Shown: positions 1 to 8,428 of the stretch, one piece after another | Layout: each line of letters starts with the position of its first letter | Numbering within the stretch: position 1 is the first letter of the stretch | NCBI GenBank assembly: GCA_900478215.1 | Contig: LS483478.1 | Location: 2,604,001-2,668,000, forward strand | DNA from: Salmonella enterica subsp. houtenae serovar Houten | GTDB taxonomy: Bacteria > Pseudomonadota > Gammaproteobacteria > Enterobacterales > Enterobacteriaceae | Reading direction: 5' to 3' | Length of the DNA: 64,000 bases | The notes under the pieces: model-generated | Database searches by the model: none | Told to the model about the DNA's origin: nothing | Seen by the model: the letters and a program-made list of their open reading frames with translations, nothing else | Translations under genes and position numbers: made by a program

Positions 1-277
1 CGTAGCTAAACGTATTGCCCCTAAGCTGCCTGATGGTATGTCTGTCCAGCCGGTTGCCATCAAGCGTAATCTCACCCCGAAAGCGTAAGTTTTCCGGCAG
101 CAGATCGAGCAGGCATTGCAGCAGCAGACTTTTGCCCTCCCCGCTGCCGCCAACCAATGCCACCATTTCGCCGGGCGCGATATCAAAAGAGACATTCTGT
201 AACAACGCCGACCAGCGTCTCGCGCCATACCAGCGATAACGCGCGCTCTCTAGCGTAACCTGGCGTAAACTCAACAT
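1..277 (-). CDS. ABC transporter ATP-binding protein, peptide/nickel type (partial, N-terminal part only)
   Basis: The gene starts at the ATG at 277 and runs off the left edge, so only about 92 residues are visible. They include a Walker A loop, GGSGEGKS, preceded by the usual beta-strand context (PGEMVALV). The start overlaps the stop of the upstream permease gene by seven bases, which indicates translational coupling in one operon with two permeases and a binding protein. By family the protein would hydrolyse ATP at the cytoplasmic face to drive uptake of a peptide or metal chelate. The substrate cannot be told from this fragment. Confidence 0.85.
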   Translation of the reverse strand, partial: MLSLRQVTLESARYRWYGARRWSALLQNVSFDIAPGEMVALVGGSGEGKSLLLQCLLDLLPENLRFRGEITLDGNRLDRHTIRQLRGNTFSY

Positions 278-1083
278 ACGTCACTCCTTAGCCACAACCG
301 CTGAACGGCACGCGCAAATTGATCGAAGAGCATTACCAGCGTAAATAACATTAGCCCCGGAAACAGCACCAGCCACCAGTTACCATGGCTAATAAACCGT
401 AACGCATCCGCCAGCAGCAGCCCCAGCGAAGGCTCATGCGGCGCCAGCCCAAACCCCAGAAAACTTAATGCCGCGCTGTGCAATACCGCATGAGGAAACA
501 TCAATAACGTTCCCGTCAGCCATTGCGGCAACAGCGCCGGAAAATAGTGGTATCGCCAGCAATAGAGGTGCCCATGACCCAGACGATACGTCAACGTCAG
601 GTAGTCGCTCTGCGCCACCCGCTCCGCGTCGGCGCGCAAAATCAGCGCCAGACGAGGCCAGTGCGTTAACGCCACGGCCGCAATGACGCCGCTTTTACCG
701 CCGCCAAGCGTAAAACAGATTAGGATCAGCAACAGTAAATGCGGCATGGCGAGCATGGCATCGGTTATCTGCCGCATCAGGAGATCCAGCCGGGGATGAA
801 TACGCGCCGCTGCCGCCATCGCTAGCGCGATAATGCCGCTGCACAGCGCGGCACCAACGCCAATTTGTAAACTGGTGAAGGCCCCCTGAAAGCAACGAAG
901 CCATACATCACGCCCCAGATTATCGGTGCCAAACCAGTGCTGGATATCAGGCGACAGATGCCGGGCAAGCAGATTAACCTCTGGCGGCTGGCTCAACGTG
1001 GCATAACCGTATCCGGCAATAAATAGCAGGCAGGTAACGGAGAGGATCAGACGCAGCAACGTCGGGGCAGGATTATAGAGCAT
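271..1083 (-). CDS. ABC transporter permease, DppC/OppC/NikC-like
   Basis: An inner-membrane permease of about 270 residues with several hydrophobic segments and the family region HWFGTDNLGRDVW, typical of DppC/OppC/NikC proteins just after the first membrane helix. An in-frame ATG exists at 1146, but that start would overlap the upstream permease gene by 74 bases. The ATG at 1083 has a GGAG ribosome binding site about eight bases upstream and overlaps by only 11 bases, so I prefer it. It pairs with the DppB-like permease encoded immediately upstream to form the transmembrane channel. Peptide versus metal substrate is undecided. Confidence 0.85.
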   Translation of the reverse strand: MLYNPAPTLLRLILSVTCLLFIAGYGYATLSQPPEVNLLARHLSPDIQHWFGTDNLGRDVWLRCFQGAFTSLQIGVGAALCSGIIALAMAAAARIHPRLDLLMRQITDAMLAMPHLLLLILICFTLGGGKSGVIAAVALTHWPRLALILRADAERVAQSDYLTLTYRLGHGHLYCWRYHYFPALLPQWLTGTLLMFPHAVLHSAALSFLGFGLAPHEPSLGLLLADALRFISHGNWWLVLFPGLMLFTLVMLFDQFARAVQRLWLRSDVC

Positions 1084-2047
1084 CGGGACGCTCCAGCGAT
1101 CGATTAAGTACCACCACAAGCCAGGCTGAAATCGTATTTCCGGCAAACACTAATAGCGTACTGAATAAAACGATCCCCATGAGCAGCGGAACATCGCCGC
1201 GCAGGCCGGCATCGATAGTGGCCTGCCCCAGCCCCGGATACGCAAAGACCTTTTCTGCCAGTAACGCTCCTCCCAGCAGTTCGCCCAGAGAAGCAAACTG
1301 TAAACAGATCGCTGGGGTAATCGCATGACGTAACACCTGGTGACGTAACAGCGACCATCCTTTATCCCCCTGAGCACGCGCAAAACGAATAAATTCGCTC
1401 TTCATTACACTGGCTATTTTTTCCCGCGTATGCAGCGCAATTTGCCCCATGCCCAACAGACTCAACGCACATACCGGCAACACAAGATGGCGTAAACGTT
1501 CCGATAAAAGAGCGGTTCCTGCATTATTTCCGGGTTCCCAGGCGCAACAGACAGGTAGTACCGGCCAGCGGACAGCAAACAGCGCCAGCAACAGCATTGC
1601 TATCCAGAAGGTGGGCAACGATGACAATAAATAGCTGATACGGCAAATCATCTTATCCGGCCAGCGGTGGAGAAAACGTCCGGCCAGAAAACCCAATGTC
1701 ACGCCCAGGACACCAGACAATAGCCAGGCGCCTGCCAGCAGCGCGAATGACGTCGCAAAACGCTCCCGGATCACGCTGGCGACGGGCGCGTTGAACAGCA
1801 TGGAATACCCCATGTCGCCCTGGAGCAGACGCCAAAACCAGTGACCGAAACGCTCCCACAGCGGCTGGTCAAGCCCCCAGCGCGCCGCAATCCGCGCATA
1901 TTGTTCTGGCGGAACATGGAGCAGATCGTTGCCAATATAAGCGCGAATAGGATCAACGGGCGAAAAGCTGAGCAGAATGAAGGTGCCGGCAGCCACCAGC
2001 ACCAACAGGATAATCAGCCGCAAAAAATGACTGAAGAGCGATTTCAT
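1073..2047 (-). CDS. ABC transporter permease, DppB/OppB/NikB-like
   Basis: 324 residues with an N-terminal membrane anchor, FSPVDPIRAY near residue 30 (a DppB/OppB-family feature) and further membrane segments. The cytoplasmic region EFIRFARAQGDKGWSLLRHQ corresponds to the EAA loop that contacts the ATPase. The start codon overlaps the stop of the binding-protein gene by one base (TAATG), a coupled arrangement. With the DppC-like gene it makes the membrane part of an importer of the peptide/opine/nickel family. Confidence 0.87.
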   Translation of the reverse strand: MKSLFSHFLRLIILLVLVAAGTFILLSFSPVDPIRAYIGNDLLHVPPEQYARIAARWGLDQPLWERFGHWFWRLLQGDMGYSMLFNAPVASVIRERFATSFALLAGAWLLSGVLGVTLGFLAGRFLHRWPDKMICRISYLLSSLPTFWIAMLLLALFAVRWPVLPVCCAWEPGNNAGTALLSERLRHLVLPVCALSLLGMGQIALHTREKIASVMKSEFIRFARAQGDKGWSLLRHQVLRHAITPAICLQFASLGELLGGALLAEKVFAYPGLGQATIDAGLRGDVPLLMGIVLFSTLLVFAGNTISAWLVVVLNRSLERPDAL

Positions 2048-3633
2048 TACCGGCAGGTCCAGGTCCAGTCATCAAGGTTATTTAACACCGACCAGCTACC
2101 GTGGATTTCTGGCGCGCCTTTCCCCAGATCAATACAGGGGTTGGCCAGATAGGTATGCTGAATATTAAGCAGCCATGCCCATGCCGCATCGCCCTGGACG
2201 CCCGCGCCCTGCTTTCCATCCCACTCAACCTGCTGCCAGAAAGGAATCGCCTTTTGCCAGTCAGGCGCATCTATAGCCTGTTTCAGATGTGCTTCTACCG
2301 CTGGGTTGCTGTAATAGCCCGGGTTATAATATTCCACACCAGCGGCTTTCCCACTGTAGTGATGGAAGAGTTCCATCGGGTCCAGACTTCCCCAGCCAAA
2401 CAGCGTAGGGTTAGCGTGCATATGGCGCTCTACGGTTTCCCAGCTTCCCGATTGCAACGAGACGACAATACCTAAAGGCTGCAACATGGCGCGTACCGCC
2501 TCGGCCAGATCCCGCCGGGTGCTATCGCCACTGGCATACCATAAGGTCAGACGCGCTTCTTTACCTGCTTTTTCACGCACGCCGGCACTGTTTATCTTCC
2601 AGTCAGCCTCTTCCAGGATGGCGCGCGCTTTTGCAATATCGCCATCGCTGAATACCACTGAAGGATTTTGCCACGGCAATCCCTGCACCGCGCTATAGGC
2701 GGGTATCGCATGGCCTTCCATCACCTGTTCCGCCAGTTGCTTACGATTAATGGCATAGTTAATTGCGCGCCTGATAGCGACATCAGCGGTCACATCGTTG
2801 CCGACAGGATAACCGTTGGCATCCTTTTTACCGGCAGGCACCATCGGGAAGACAATACCCCGGTTTTCAACGCTATCACGTACCCAGAGCTTAAGATTAT
2901 CCTGCTGCGGAGCCACCGCCATAGAAGGGGCAATGCGCACCAGTCCTAACTGTCCGCTGCGTGCGGCGGCATAAGCATTATCTTCATCCAGAAAGACAAA
3001 AACCAGCCGGTTAAAGTCATTCTTTTTACCCGCATACCAGGGATTGGCTTCAACGATCAGTTGCTGACCCGGCTGAAAGCTGACCAGTCGGTACGGACCG
3101 GCGCCTATCGGTTCGCGGGCGAACGTTTTTTCATCATAACGGCTGGCCGGAACAATCCCTAACGACCCCAGCACATTCACAAAGGTGCTCTGCGGATGGC
3201 TCAGCGTCATTTCTATTCGACGCGCATCCAGCGCTCGCGCATGGCTAAAATTGCCCATGTCAATTTTACCGCCGCTCTTCGCCGCTTTGTTGTATGTAAA
3301 TACGACATCTTCGGCAGTCAATGGCGAACCGTCAGAGAATTTCAGATCGGGTTTTAAAGTCAGTACCCAGGTTTTACCGTCGGGGCTGGTATCCACTTTT
3401 TCCGTCAGTAAATTACCCCAACTCATATCGGCGTTTTGCTTAAGCAGCGGCGCATGAAGCAATAAGTAGCTGCCGTGGCTCCAGCCCAGCATAGGATCAA
3501 AGCCTTCCGTTGGTTCAGGGCCAATGGCCAGCTTTAAGGTATGGCCATCTGCCGTGCCCGACGCGGCGAAAAGCGGCGAGGTGAATGCCAGAGTCAGCGC
3601 GCACGTTATGAGCGCCAGTTTGCCTTTAATCAT
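2047..3633 (-). CDS. Periplasmic solute-binding protein of peptide/nickel ABC importer (SBP family 5)
   Basis: The reading frame is open from 3801, but the ATG at 3633 begins a clear signal peptide (MIKGKLALITCALTLAFTS, cleavage near PLFAA-SG) and is preceded by GGGGT seven bases away. It therefore encodes 528 residues. The mature protein has SBP_bac_5 features such as LKPDLKFSDGSPLTAEDV near the start and YNPGYYSNPAVEAHL near the end. First gene of the operon with two permeases and an ATPase. It would capture substrate in the periplasm. An imperfect palindrome TTGACA...TGTCAA lies at 3791-3811 upstream and might hold promoter or operator elements. Confidence 0.87.
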   Translation of the reverse strand: MIKGKLALITCALTLAFTSPLFAASGTADGHTLKLAIGPEPTEGFDPMLGWSHGSYLLLHAPLLKQNADMSWGNLLTEKVDTSPDGKTWVLTLKPDLKFSDGSPLTAEDVVFTYNKAAKSGGKIDMGNFSHARALDARRIEMTLSHPQSTFVNVLGSLGIVPASRYDEKTFAREPIGAGPYRLVSFQPGQQLIVEANPWYAGKKNDFNRLVFVFLDEDNAYAAARSGQLGLVRIAPSMAVAPQQDNLKLWVRDSVENRGIVFPMVPAGKKDANGYPVGNDVTADVAIRRAINYAINRKQLAEQVMEGHAIPAYSAVQGLPWQNPSVVFSDGDIAKARAILEEADWKINSAGVREKAGKEARLTLWYASGDSTRRDLAEAVRAMLQPLGIVVSLQSGSWETVERHMHANPTLFGWGSLDPMELFHHYSGKAAGVEYYNPGYYSNPAVEAHLKQAIDAPDWQKAIPFWQQVEWDGKQGAGVQGDAAWAWLLNIQHTYLANPCIDLGKGAPEIHGSWSVLNNLDDWTWTCR

Positions 3634-4148
3634 CAGTTTACCCCAGATTATGCGTTGTTTTTGTTCCTCCCGGCGAAGCGTAAACATCGGGAGGCCTCCT
3701 GAGGACGGCATTATGGCGAGCATTTGTAATGAAAAAAATGACGCAGAACAGAAAGTATGACGATCCTTTAAAAACATCATACGCAAAATGTTGACACTCA
3801 CTGATTGTCAACGCAGGAAGCGTCAACGTGAATAAAAGGTCGCTTTTGGCTGGTATAAAACGAAAGAAAATGGCGCCAGCCATACCAGGTTAATTAACGC
3901 TATCTTATTTCATCAATATCCCGCATTAAGCCTCCTCATCCTGCGCTGTTCATTTTATCATCATTATTAGTCAGTACTGAAGGGTAAGAACCTGTCGTAA
4001 TTAGCGACTCCTGGCTTTAAACCTAAACCATTATTAAACGAGCCGGGCGTTAATGAAACTTACCAGCAGAACGCTGGTCATATGGCAACTCAATGAAATG
4101 ACATGCTATGGAGTCCAGCCGAAAATGTTAATGCCGACAAGGCGCATA

Positions 4149-4283
4149 ATGATTTTTTTAACCGTACTATCCTGATTGTTAACAGGATGCGCAAGTTATA
4201 AAAATTTTGTGTGAGGAATATCTCCGGCTTCTACAGACAATTGTCCACCAGGTACGACATCAACAGGAGGATGCAATAAGTAA
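4149..4283 (+). pseudogene. Small lipoprotein remnant with two in-frame TGA codons
   Basis: In one frame from the ATG at 4149 the 44 codons read as a hydrophobic start, a lipobox LLTGC and a tail PASTDNCPPGTTSTGGCNK, interrupted by TGA at codons 9 and 22. The intact gene at 22284-22418 has the same length (44 codons), a lipobox LLSAC and the similar tail PASSDICPSGKSASGECR; the second TGA here replaces its Trp codon (WGV versus stop-GI). I read this as a decayed paralogue. It occupies part of the 740-base stretch between the binding-protein gene and the TRL-like gene; I see nothing else convincing there. Confidence 0.6.
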
Positions 4284-4375
4284 TATCGCATATTTAATGT
4301 ACACCATCATTTTAAATGACTGTCTGAGCGATTTCGGACAGTAGGCTTTCTATTAATTTATAATGGACTATTTCC

Positions 4376-4690
4376 ATGAAAAATAAAAAACACATTTTTT
4401 CAGTTATCTTTATTGGTTCTCTTTTAACGGGTTGTGCTACTGGACCATCACCGACAGGGATTGGATTATATACAGATGTTAAAGGGCCTATTACGGCCAC
4501 CAGTCTCCCGGCGACCAAAACCGGTAAAGCGTGTGCGCAAACGGTATTGGGTATTGTGAATACCGGGGACGCATCTATTGATTCAGCGAAAACAGCGGGG
4601 GATATTTCTTTAGTTTCGAGTGTTGATTATGAAACTACGGGCTCATATCCGTTTTATGGTAAAACCTGTGTTGTCGTAAGAGGACAATAA
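4376..4690 (+). CDS. TRL-like family lipoprotein
   Basis: 104 residues with a lipoprotein signal (lipobox LLTGC, Cys at residue 19) and then the glycine-rich segment GIGLYTDVKGPITATS, characteristic of the TRL-like (tRNA-associated locus) family. Two further cysteines (KACAQ, KTCVV) could form a disulphide. The gene stands alone and is followed at once by a strong hairpin terminator. Function is unknown for the family. A small inverted repeat ACTGTC/GACAGT lies just upstream at 4319-4342. Export and lipidation are inferred from the signal. Confidence 0.8.
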   Translation: MKNKKHIFSVIFIGSLLTGCATGPSPTGIGLYTDVKGPITATSLPATKTGKACAQTVLGIVNTGDASIDSAKTAGDISLVSSVDYETTGSYPFYGKTCVVVRGQ

Positions 4691-4698
4691 CAACAGTA

Positions 4699-4722
4699 AG
4701 CCGGCGATGCCGCCGGCTTTTT
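4699..4722 (+). terminator. Rho-independent terminator of TRL-like gene
   Basis: Stem AGCCGGCG / CGCCGGCT with an ATGC loop followed by a T run, nine bases after the stop codon at 4690. Confidence 0.9.
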
Positions 4723-4838
4723 ATCCCATTTTACGTGCCGCTATCTATGCCTGTTTCCTGCGACTCAGCTCCCGTTTTAAGGTTCTGTTAAGATTTTACG
4801 CATACCCTACAAGCGGTTGTTAATAAAGGATAATAATA

Positions 4839-5369
4839 ATGGCACATTTCTCCAGATTGCAAATAACGCTTCACTGGTTAACACTGCTCCTGACAGGCAT
4901 CGCATATGCTGCTATTGAGTTACGAGGGTGGGCGCCAAAAGGCTCCAGCGTTTACCTGTTTATGAAAGACATGCACTATGATATGGGCGTTCTGGTCTGG
5001 GCGCTGATGTTTTTACGGTTATATCTTAAACACAAATACCCAACCCCGGCCATTACGCCTCCCCCTCCTCGCTGGCAGCATGTGGCCGCTCAATTAATGC
5101 ATATCGCGCTGTATCTCACTTTTCTCGCCTTACCACTGCTGGGCGTCGCGATGATGGCGTCAGGCGGGAAAAGCTGGAGCTTTTTTGGTTTTACTGTACC
5201 GGTATTTTTGACGCCAGATAGCACGCTAAAATCGGATATAAAGCGCATTCATGAAATGCTGGCCAATATCGGCTATTTCCTGATTGCCATGCATGCAGCA
5301 GCGGCATTGTTTCACCATTACATACAAAAAGATGATACCTTTTCAAGAATGTTACCCGGTAAATCATAA
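4839..5369 (+). CDS. Cytochrome b561 (CybB-like)
   Basis: 176 residues, the same length as E. coli CybB, with which it shares a recognisable plan. It starts with SRLQITLHW, whose His is a likely haem ligand. Four hydrophobic helices follow, with further histidines in helices 2 to 4 (MHYDMGVLVW, MHIALY, FLIAMHAAAALFHHY). Such proteins are di-haem inner-membrane proteins that can oxidise quinols and pass electrons to oxygen. It is a single-gene unit between a terminator and the convergent sialidase-like gene. I leave the symbol blank because orthology to cybB, rather than a paralogue, cannot be settled here. Confidence 0.85.
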   Translation: MAHFSRLQITLHWLTLLLTGIAYAAIELRGWAPKGSSVYLFMKDMHYDMGVLVWALMFLRLYLKHKYPTPAITPPPPRWQHVAAQLMHIALYLTFLALPLLGVAMMASGGKSWSFFGFTVPVFLTPDSTLKSDIKRIHEMLANIGYFLIAMHAAAALFHHYIQKDDTFSRMLPGKS

Positions 5370-5450
5370 TTATTCGGCCATCTCGGCGTGACAGACTACA
5401 CCGGGCAAGGCATTATTATTCCTGCGCTATCGGTTTCAACTTATAGCGTC

Positions 5451-6494
5451 TTACACCGTTTGTAATCGACAATATACGATATTTTTCCGGTTCCACGTGT
5501 AGGTGATATGTACGACGTCCCCCTCGCTAATAATAGCGGGATAAGAATACTCACCGCGGTCACTTTCCAGGTCCAGTAACGGTAGCCATGATTTTCCATT
5601 ATCATGGGAAACGATAAGTGAAAGCGGGTAACGCCTTCCCCAGTTGCCGTTGACTGGATTTAACGCAAGAATCAGCGTACCGTCCTGCATACTCACCAAA
5701 TCGATACCGCTATTATTATTCGGTAAAGATGTAGCGCGGGCAACAGACCAGGTAACGCCATAATCGATTGAATCACTACGAAAAATTGCCCCGCGTGTAC
5801 TGCGTAACAACATATGGATATGCCCCGGAGAAGACTCCCACAGCGTAGGCTGAATAACGCCATCCCAGCGCAGGAGATTTTCCAGACAACATTCCCACAA
5901 CATGCCCTTTTTTACCCCCTCCCACAACGCTACGTTTGTCCCGGAAATAGCGTTATCAGGCTCCAGCGGTACAAAAGAGATATTCCAATGCTTTCCTTCG
6001 TCAGAGGATCGATCCACAAATGCCCTCCACCGTTCAGGACTTTCAATCGACCCTGGCGCAATCCAGACACCATTTGATGCCAGCAGGAGTTTATTTTTTA
6101 CGGGACCGCGCGGCAATATATCACCGTTGACCAACTCAGTTGGTGGACTCCAGGTAAATCCTCGATCGCTGGAGGTGATAAACCAGGTTTTCCACACGTG
6201 TACGTCGCTGCCCACTTTATAAAATAACCACAATTTATCCGACGGGTAAAATAGCACCGGGTTCCAGTGTGCTTTTCCCTCGCGGGCCGTCACTCGCTGC
6301 GGTTTTGTCCAGATACTATGGTCATAACGAGATAACCAAATGGCTGTATCTTCACTTCCTTCCCATAGCCCCGCAAACCATGCGGCCACGAGCGTACCGC
6401 ACGGTAAGCGCACAAGCGTAGAGGCATGGCACTGGAAAGGCTCGGTTCCGCTTTCAGGTAAAATGACCTGCCGATTGACGAGCTCTAATTTCAT
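5451..6494 (-). CDS. Sialidase-like (BNR repeat) protein
   Basis: 347 residues containing several Asp-box motifs of the S-x-D-x-G-x-x-W type (SSDRGFTW, SSDEGKHW, SIDYGVTW, SHDNGKSW) spread through the protein, the hallmark of a six-bladed sialidase beta-propeller (BNR_2 family). No signal peptide is seen, so a cytoplasmic location is likely. The N-terminal segment with RLPCGTLVAAWFAG and EGSEDTAIW resembles exo-alpha-sialidase family proteins of bacteria. Whether it cleaves sialic acid or another glycan cannot be read from the sequence. Confidence 0.8.
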   Translation of the reverse strand: MKLELVNRQVILPESGTEPFQCHASTLVRLPCGTLVAAWFAGLWEGSEDTAIWLSRYDHSIWTKPQRVTAREGKAHWNPVLFYPSDKLWLFYKVGSDVHVWKTWFITSSDRGFTWSPPTELVNGDILPRGPVKNKLLLASNGVWIAPGSIESPERWRAFVDRSSDEGKHWNISFVPLEPDNAISGTNVALWEGVKKGMLWECCLENLLRWDGVIQPTLWESSPGHIHMLLRSTRGAIFRSDSIDYGVTWSVARATSLPNNNSGIDLVSMQDGTLILALNPVNGNWGRRYPLSLIVSHDNGKSWLPLLDLESDRGEYSYPAIISEGDVVHITYTWNRKNIVYCRLQTV

Positions 6495-6660
6495 ACCTGC
6501 CTCTGTTAAATGAGGTAAAAAGGCATCAGCTTTTTTACGTATGAAAGTAGTGATAGCAGAAATGACATCAACACGGTGAAAACAATGAACCGCTATACGA
6601 ATTTATGTTCAGATATCACGCCCATAACAGGCAGAATGTAGAGAGTGGACAAGAATTGGA

Positions 6661-6712
6661 CTGACCTCGCGGATAATTCCAACTTACCGCCGTCCAATGG
6701 CGACGAGGTCAG
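6661..6712. repeat. Inverted repeat in the sialidase-agsA gap
   Basis: CTGACCTCG at 6661-6669 and CGAGGTCAG at 6704-6712 form a perfect nine-base stem with a 34-base interior. It lies in the otherwise gene-free stretch 6495-6833 between agsA and the sialidase-like gene. Function unknown. Confidence 0.5.
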
Positions 6713-6796
6713 TGGCACGGGATAATATAGAGGTCAGGGTTATAATATTTAGCGATCCGTGCCTACAAGCAAGACGGGATCCTGTTCGCTACAGGC

Positions 6797-6826
6797 AATG
6801 GAGGCCCGTCTCAACGGGCCTCCATT
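6797..6826 (-). terminator. Hairpin downstream of agsA
   Basis: AATGGAGGCCCG / CGGGCCTCCATT, a perfect 12-base stem with a six-base loop seven bases past the agsA stop codon. No clear T run follows on either strand, so it may protect the transcript 3' end rather than act as a classical terminator. Confidence 0.6.
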
Positions 6827-6833
6827 AACGCGA

Positions 6834-7304
6834 TTATGATTTGTTTTCAAGCGCCTTTTGCTTGCTTTCAATGGCAATTTTTTTCGGTTTCTCGCTTTCA
6901 GGGATCTCCTGGTAAATCTCTACCAACAAGAGGCCCTGTTCCAGTTTCGCATTATTCACTTTAGTATGCTCAGGCAAAGAAAAACTCAACTGAAAATCCG
7001 CCTTACGAATACCACGATAAATCCACTGCGCCTGATCCTCTACGGTATCTTCAGTGTGTTTACCCGTAATATTCAGATTGCCGCCAATCGTTTCAATTTC
7101 AAGCTCCTCCTCCTTCCAGCCAGGCACGCTCACGGTAAGCAGATAGTTATTCGCGTCGCACTTTTTCAAATCATAAGCCGGCGTCGCAGCGACAGGCATA
7201 TCTCCTGTTAATTGACTGAAAAGTCTATCAATACGGTTGAAACGGTCCGAGAAAAGAGAATCAGCAAACACGGGAAGTGCTGACAAGGTTCTGAGTGCCA
7301 TCAT
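6834..7304 (-). CDS. agsA: Small heat-shock protein AgsA
   Basis: About 156 residues of the Hsp20 family. It has an alpha-crystallin domain from about residue 40 to 135 (YLLTVSVPGWKEEELEIE near its start, and the conserved end region LEQGLLLVEI) and a C-terminal tail carrying the IxI-like segment KKIAIES. It closely resembles Salmonella AgsA, a cytosolic holdase that suppresses aggregation of heat-denatured proteins. Two adjacent ATG codons are possible starts (7304 and 7301). The AGGAGG at 7308-7313 is three or six bases away, which favours the second by spacing. The 5' leader folds as a fourU thermometer (separate entry). Confidence 0.95.
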   Translation of the reverse strand: MMALRTLSALPVFADSLFSDRFNRIDRLFSQLTGDMPVAATPAYDLKKCDANNYLLTVSVPGWKEEELEIETIGGNLNITGKHTEDTVEDQAQWIYRGIRKADFQLSFSLPEHTKVNNAKLEQGLLLVEIYQEIPESEKPKKIAIESKQKALENKS

Positions 7305-7360
7305 TAACCTCCTGAATCACTATTCAAAAGTTCAACACTAAGGCAAGCATCGCTTGTCCA
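7305..7360 (-). promoter_or_regulatory. fourU RNA thermometer in agsA 5' leader
   Basis: On the minus strand the leader carries an upstream hairpin (GGACAAGC...GCTTGCC, 7342-7360). After it comes GAACTTTTGAATAG, whose four U residues (opposite 7326-7329) can pair with the AGGAGG ribosome binding site at 7308-7313. This matches the published fourU element of Salmonella agsA, which hides the ribosome binding site at low temperature and opens on heating. Confidence 0.9.
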
Positions 7361-7509
7361 CTGACTACATAGGGCCGGAAAAAACATTTTCAAGCCTATA
7401 AAAGCCTTTTTTTAGTCACGAATTTAAGCGGTTAACGAAAAATCTCATCCCGTTCATTGCCATTTACGCTATCCCTTTATCTTTACAATTTTTCGCCATC
7501 GGCACAATT

Positions 7510-7541
7510 GATAATAATTATCATTTACGTTAATGTATACA
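7510..7541 (+). promoter_or_regulatory. Fur-box-like site with possible promoter
   Basis: GATAATAATTATCATTTAC at 7510-7528 agrees with the 19-base Fur consensus at 15 positions by my count. A possible -10 (TATACA, 7536-7541) lies just downstream. It precedes a short stretch ending in a strong terminator at 7590-7610. Confidence 0.5.
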
Positions 7542-7589
7542 GGTTGGTTATGGCAGTGATCAACACCCTTCTCCATTATCAGACCCAGC

Positions 7590-7610
7590 GCCGCCTTCGG
7601 GCGGCCTTTT
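7590..7610 (+). terminator. Intrinsic terminator before a small ORF
   Basis: GCCGCC-TTCG-GGCGGC followed by CTTTT: a six-base GC stem with a UUCG tetraloop. It would end a transcript of about 60 bases starting near 7545, a candidate small RNA or leader. Confidence 0.7.
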
Positions 7611-7620
7611 GGGAGGAAAT

Positions 7621-7794
7621 ATGGTCGCTAAAAATAAAATTCACGGTCGTCGTATTCGTCAACCTCTACAACGGTTACCTAATCGTTGTCTTTTCCAGCA
7701 ACTGGCGGTAAGCCCACCAGGAGCAAAATATGTTTCAGTCACCTCTGACACAAAAAACTGGCTTATTCATCTTGTGACTTCAGAGGACCGTTAG
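7621..7794 (+). CDS. Small hypothetical protein (57 residues)
   Basis: ATG at 7621 is preceded by GGGAGGAA at good spacing. The product is basic at the N-terminus (MVAKNKIHGRRIRQPLQR) with a polar tail, and no signal or membrane segment. I do not recognise it. It lies directly downstream of a hairpin terminator, so expression may depend on read-through (attenuation) or on an unseen promoter. Coding status rests on the ribosome binding site and the uninterrupted frame only. Confidence 0.4.
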   Translation: MVAKNKIHGRRIRQPLQRLPNRCLFQQLAVSPPGAKYVSVTSDTKNWLIHLVTSEDR

Positions 7795-7925
7795 CACGCG
7801 ATAGTTACTGCCCATGTTGCCGCTAAAAATTTAATGAAGTGACATTCATGCACCTACAATTTGCGCCCGGCTGCTCCGGGTGCCACACCTGAAGATATGC
7901 CACCCGTTGCCAACGGACAGGAGTT

Positions 7926-8051
7926 TTAGTTATCGTCTCCGGCGTAGAAAAATTCGATATCTTTATTAAACCATTTATCAATATTGTGCCACATCAGACA
8001 ACCTGTCAGAAAACTTGCGATCAAAATCCCTCCTATAAGCCACTTTTTCAC
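7926..8051 (-). CDS. Small lipoprotein, 41 residues, GTG start
   Basis: The GTG at 8051 follows an AGGAG at five-base spacing. The 41-residue product has a lysine-rich start (MKKWLIGGILIASFLTGC), a lipobox FLTGC with the lipidated Cys at residue 18, and a 23-residue acidic, aromatic tail ending in EFFYAGDDN. It is short and easily missed. It is divergent from pliC across a 377-base gap (8052-8428) in which I recognise no further gene. Family unknown. Membrane anchoring is inferred from the signal. Confidence 0.65.
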   Translation of the reverse strand: MKKWLIGGILIASFLTGCLMWHNIDKWFNKDIEFFYAGDDN

Positions 8052-8428
8052 ATATACTCCTGAATAATCCCTGTTGATGCCATTACCTGACCGATAATAA
8101 AAAGACCACTATTTGAAGAAATAGTTGCACTGACAGGTTCTGTATGCAGTAAGAGAGTGGCCAGTACTGTTGTCTTCGGATTCTATGCCTGGTTTTGCGC
8201 CGCAGTGAACATCATTTTCTATCGTGCCATAATGATTTGCAGCTTATATTATATAATTTTAAGATTTGTCTGCTCATCGCGTATGTCAATGATGGATAAA
8301 GTGTAACTCGCTTTTCTGGCGCCACTTTTCGCCAGTAAACAGGAATCCTACAGCATTAAGGATATTGCTACTGCCTTATTTCCCGTTCTTCAGGGAATTA
8401 ACTACAACAATATGAACAAAGGATACTA

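Noticed and set aside
4149..4283. Selenoprotein reading of the two TGA codons
   Set aside because: No selenocysteine insertion hairpin follows either codon, and the homologue has Trp at one of them; decay is simpler.
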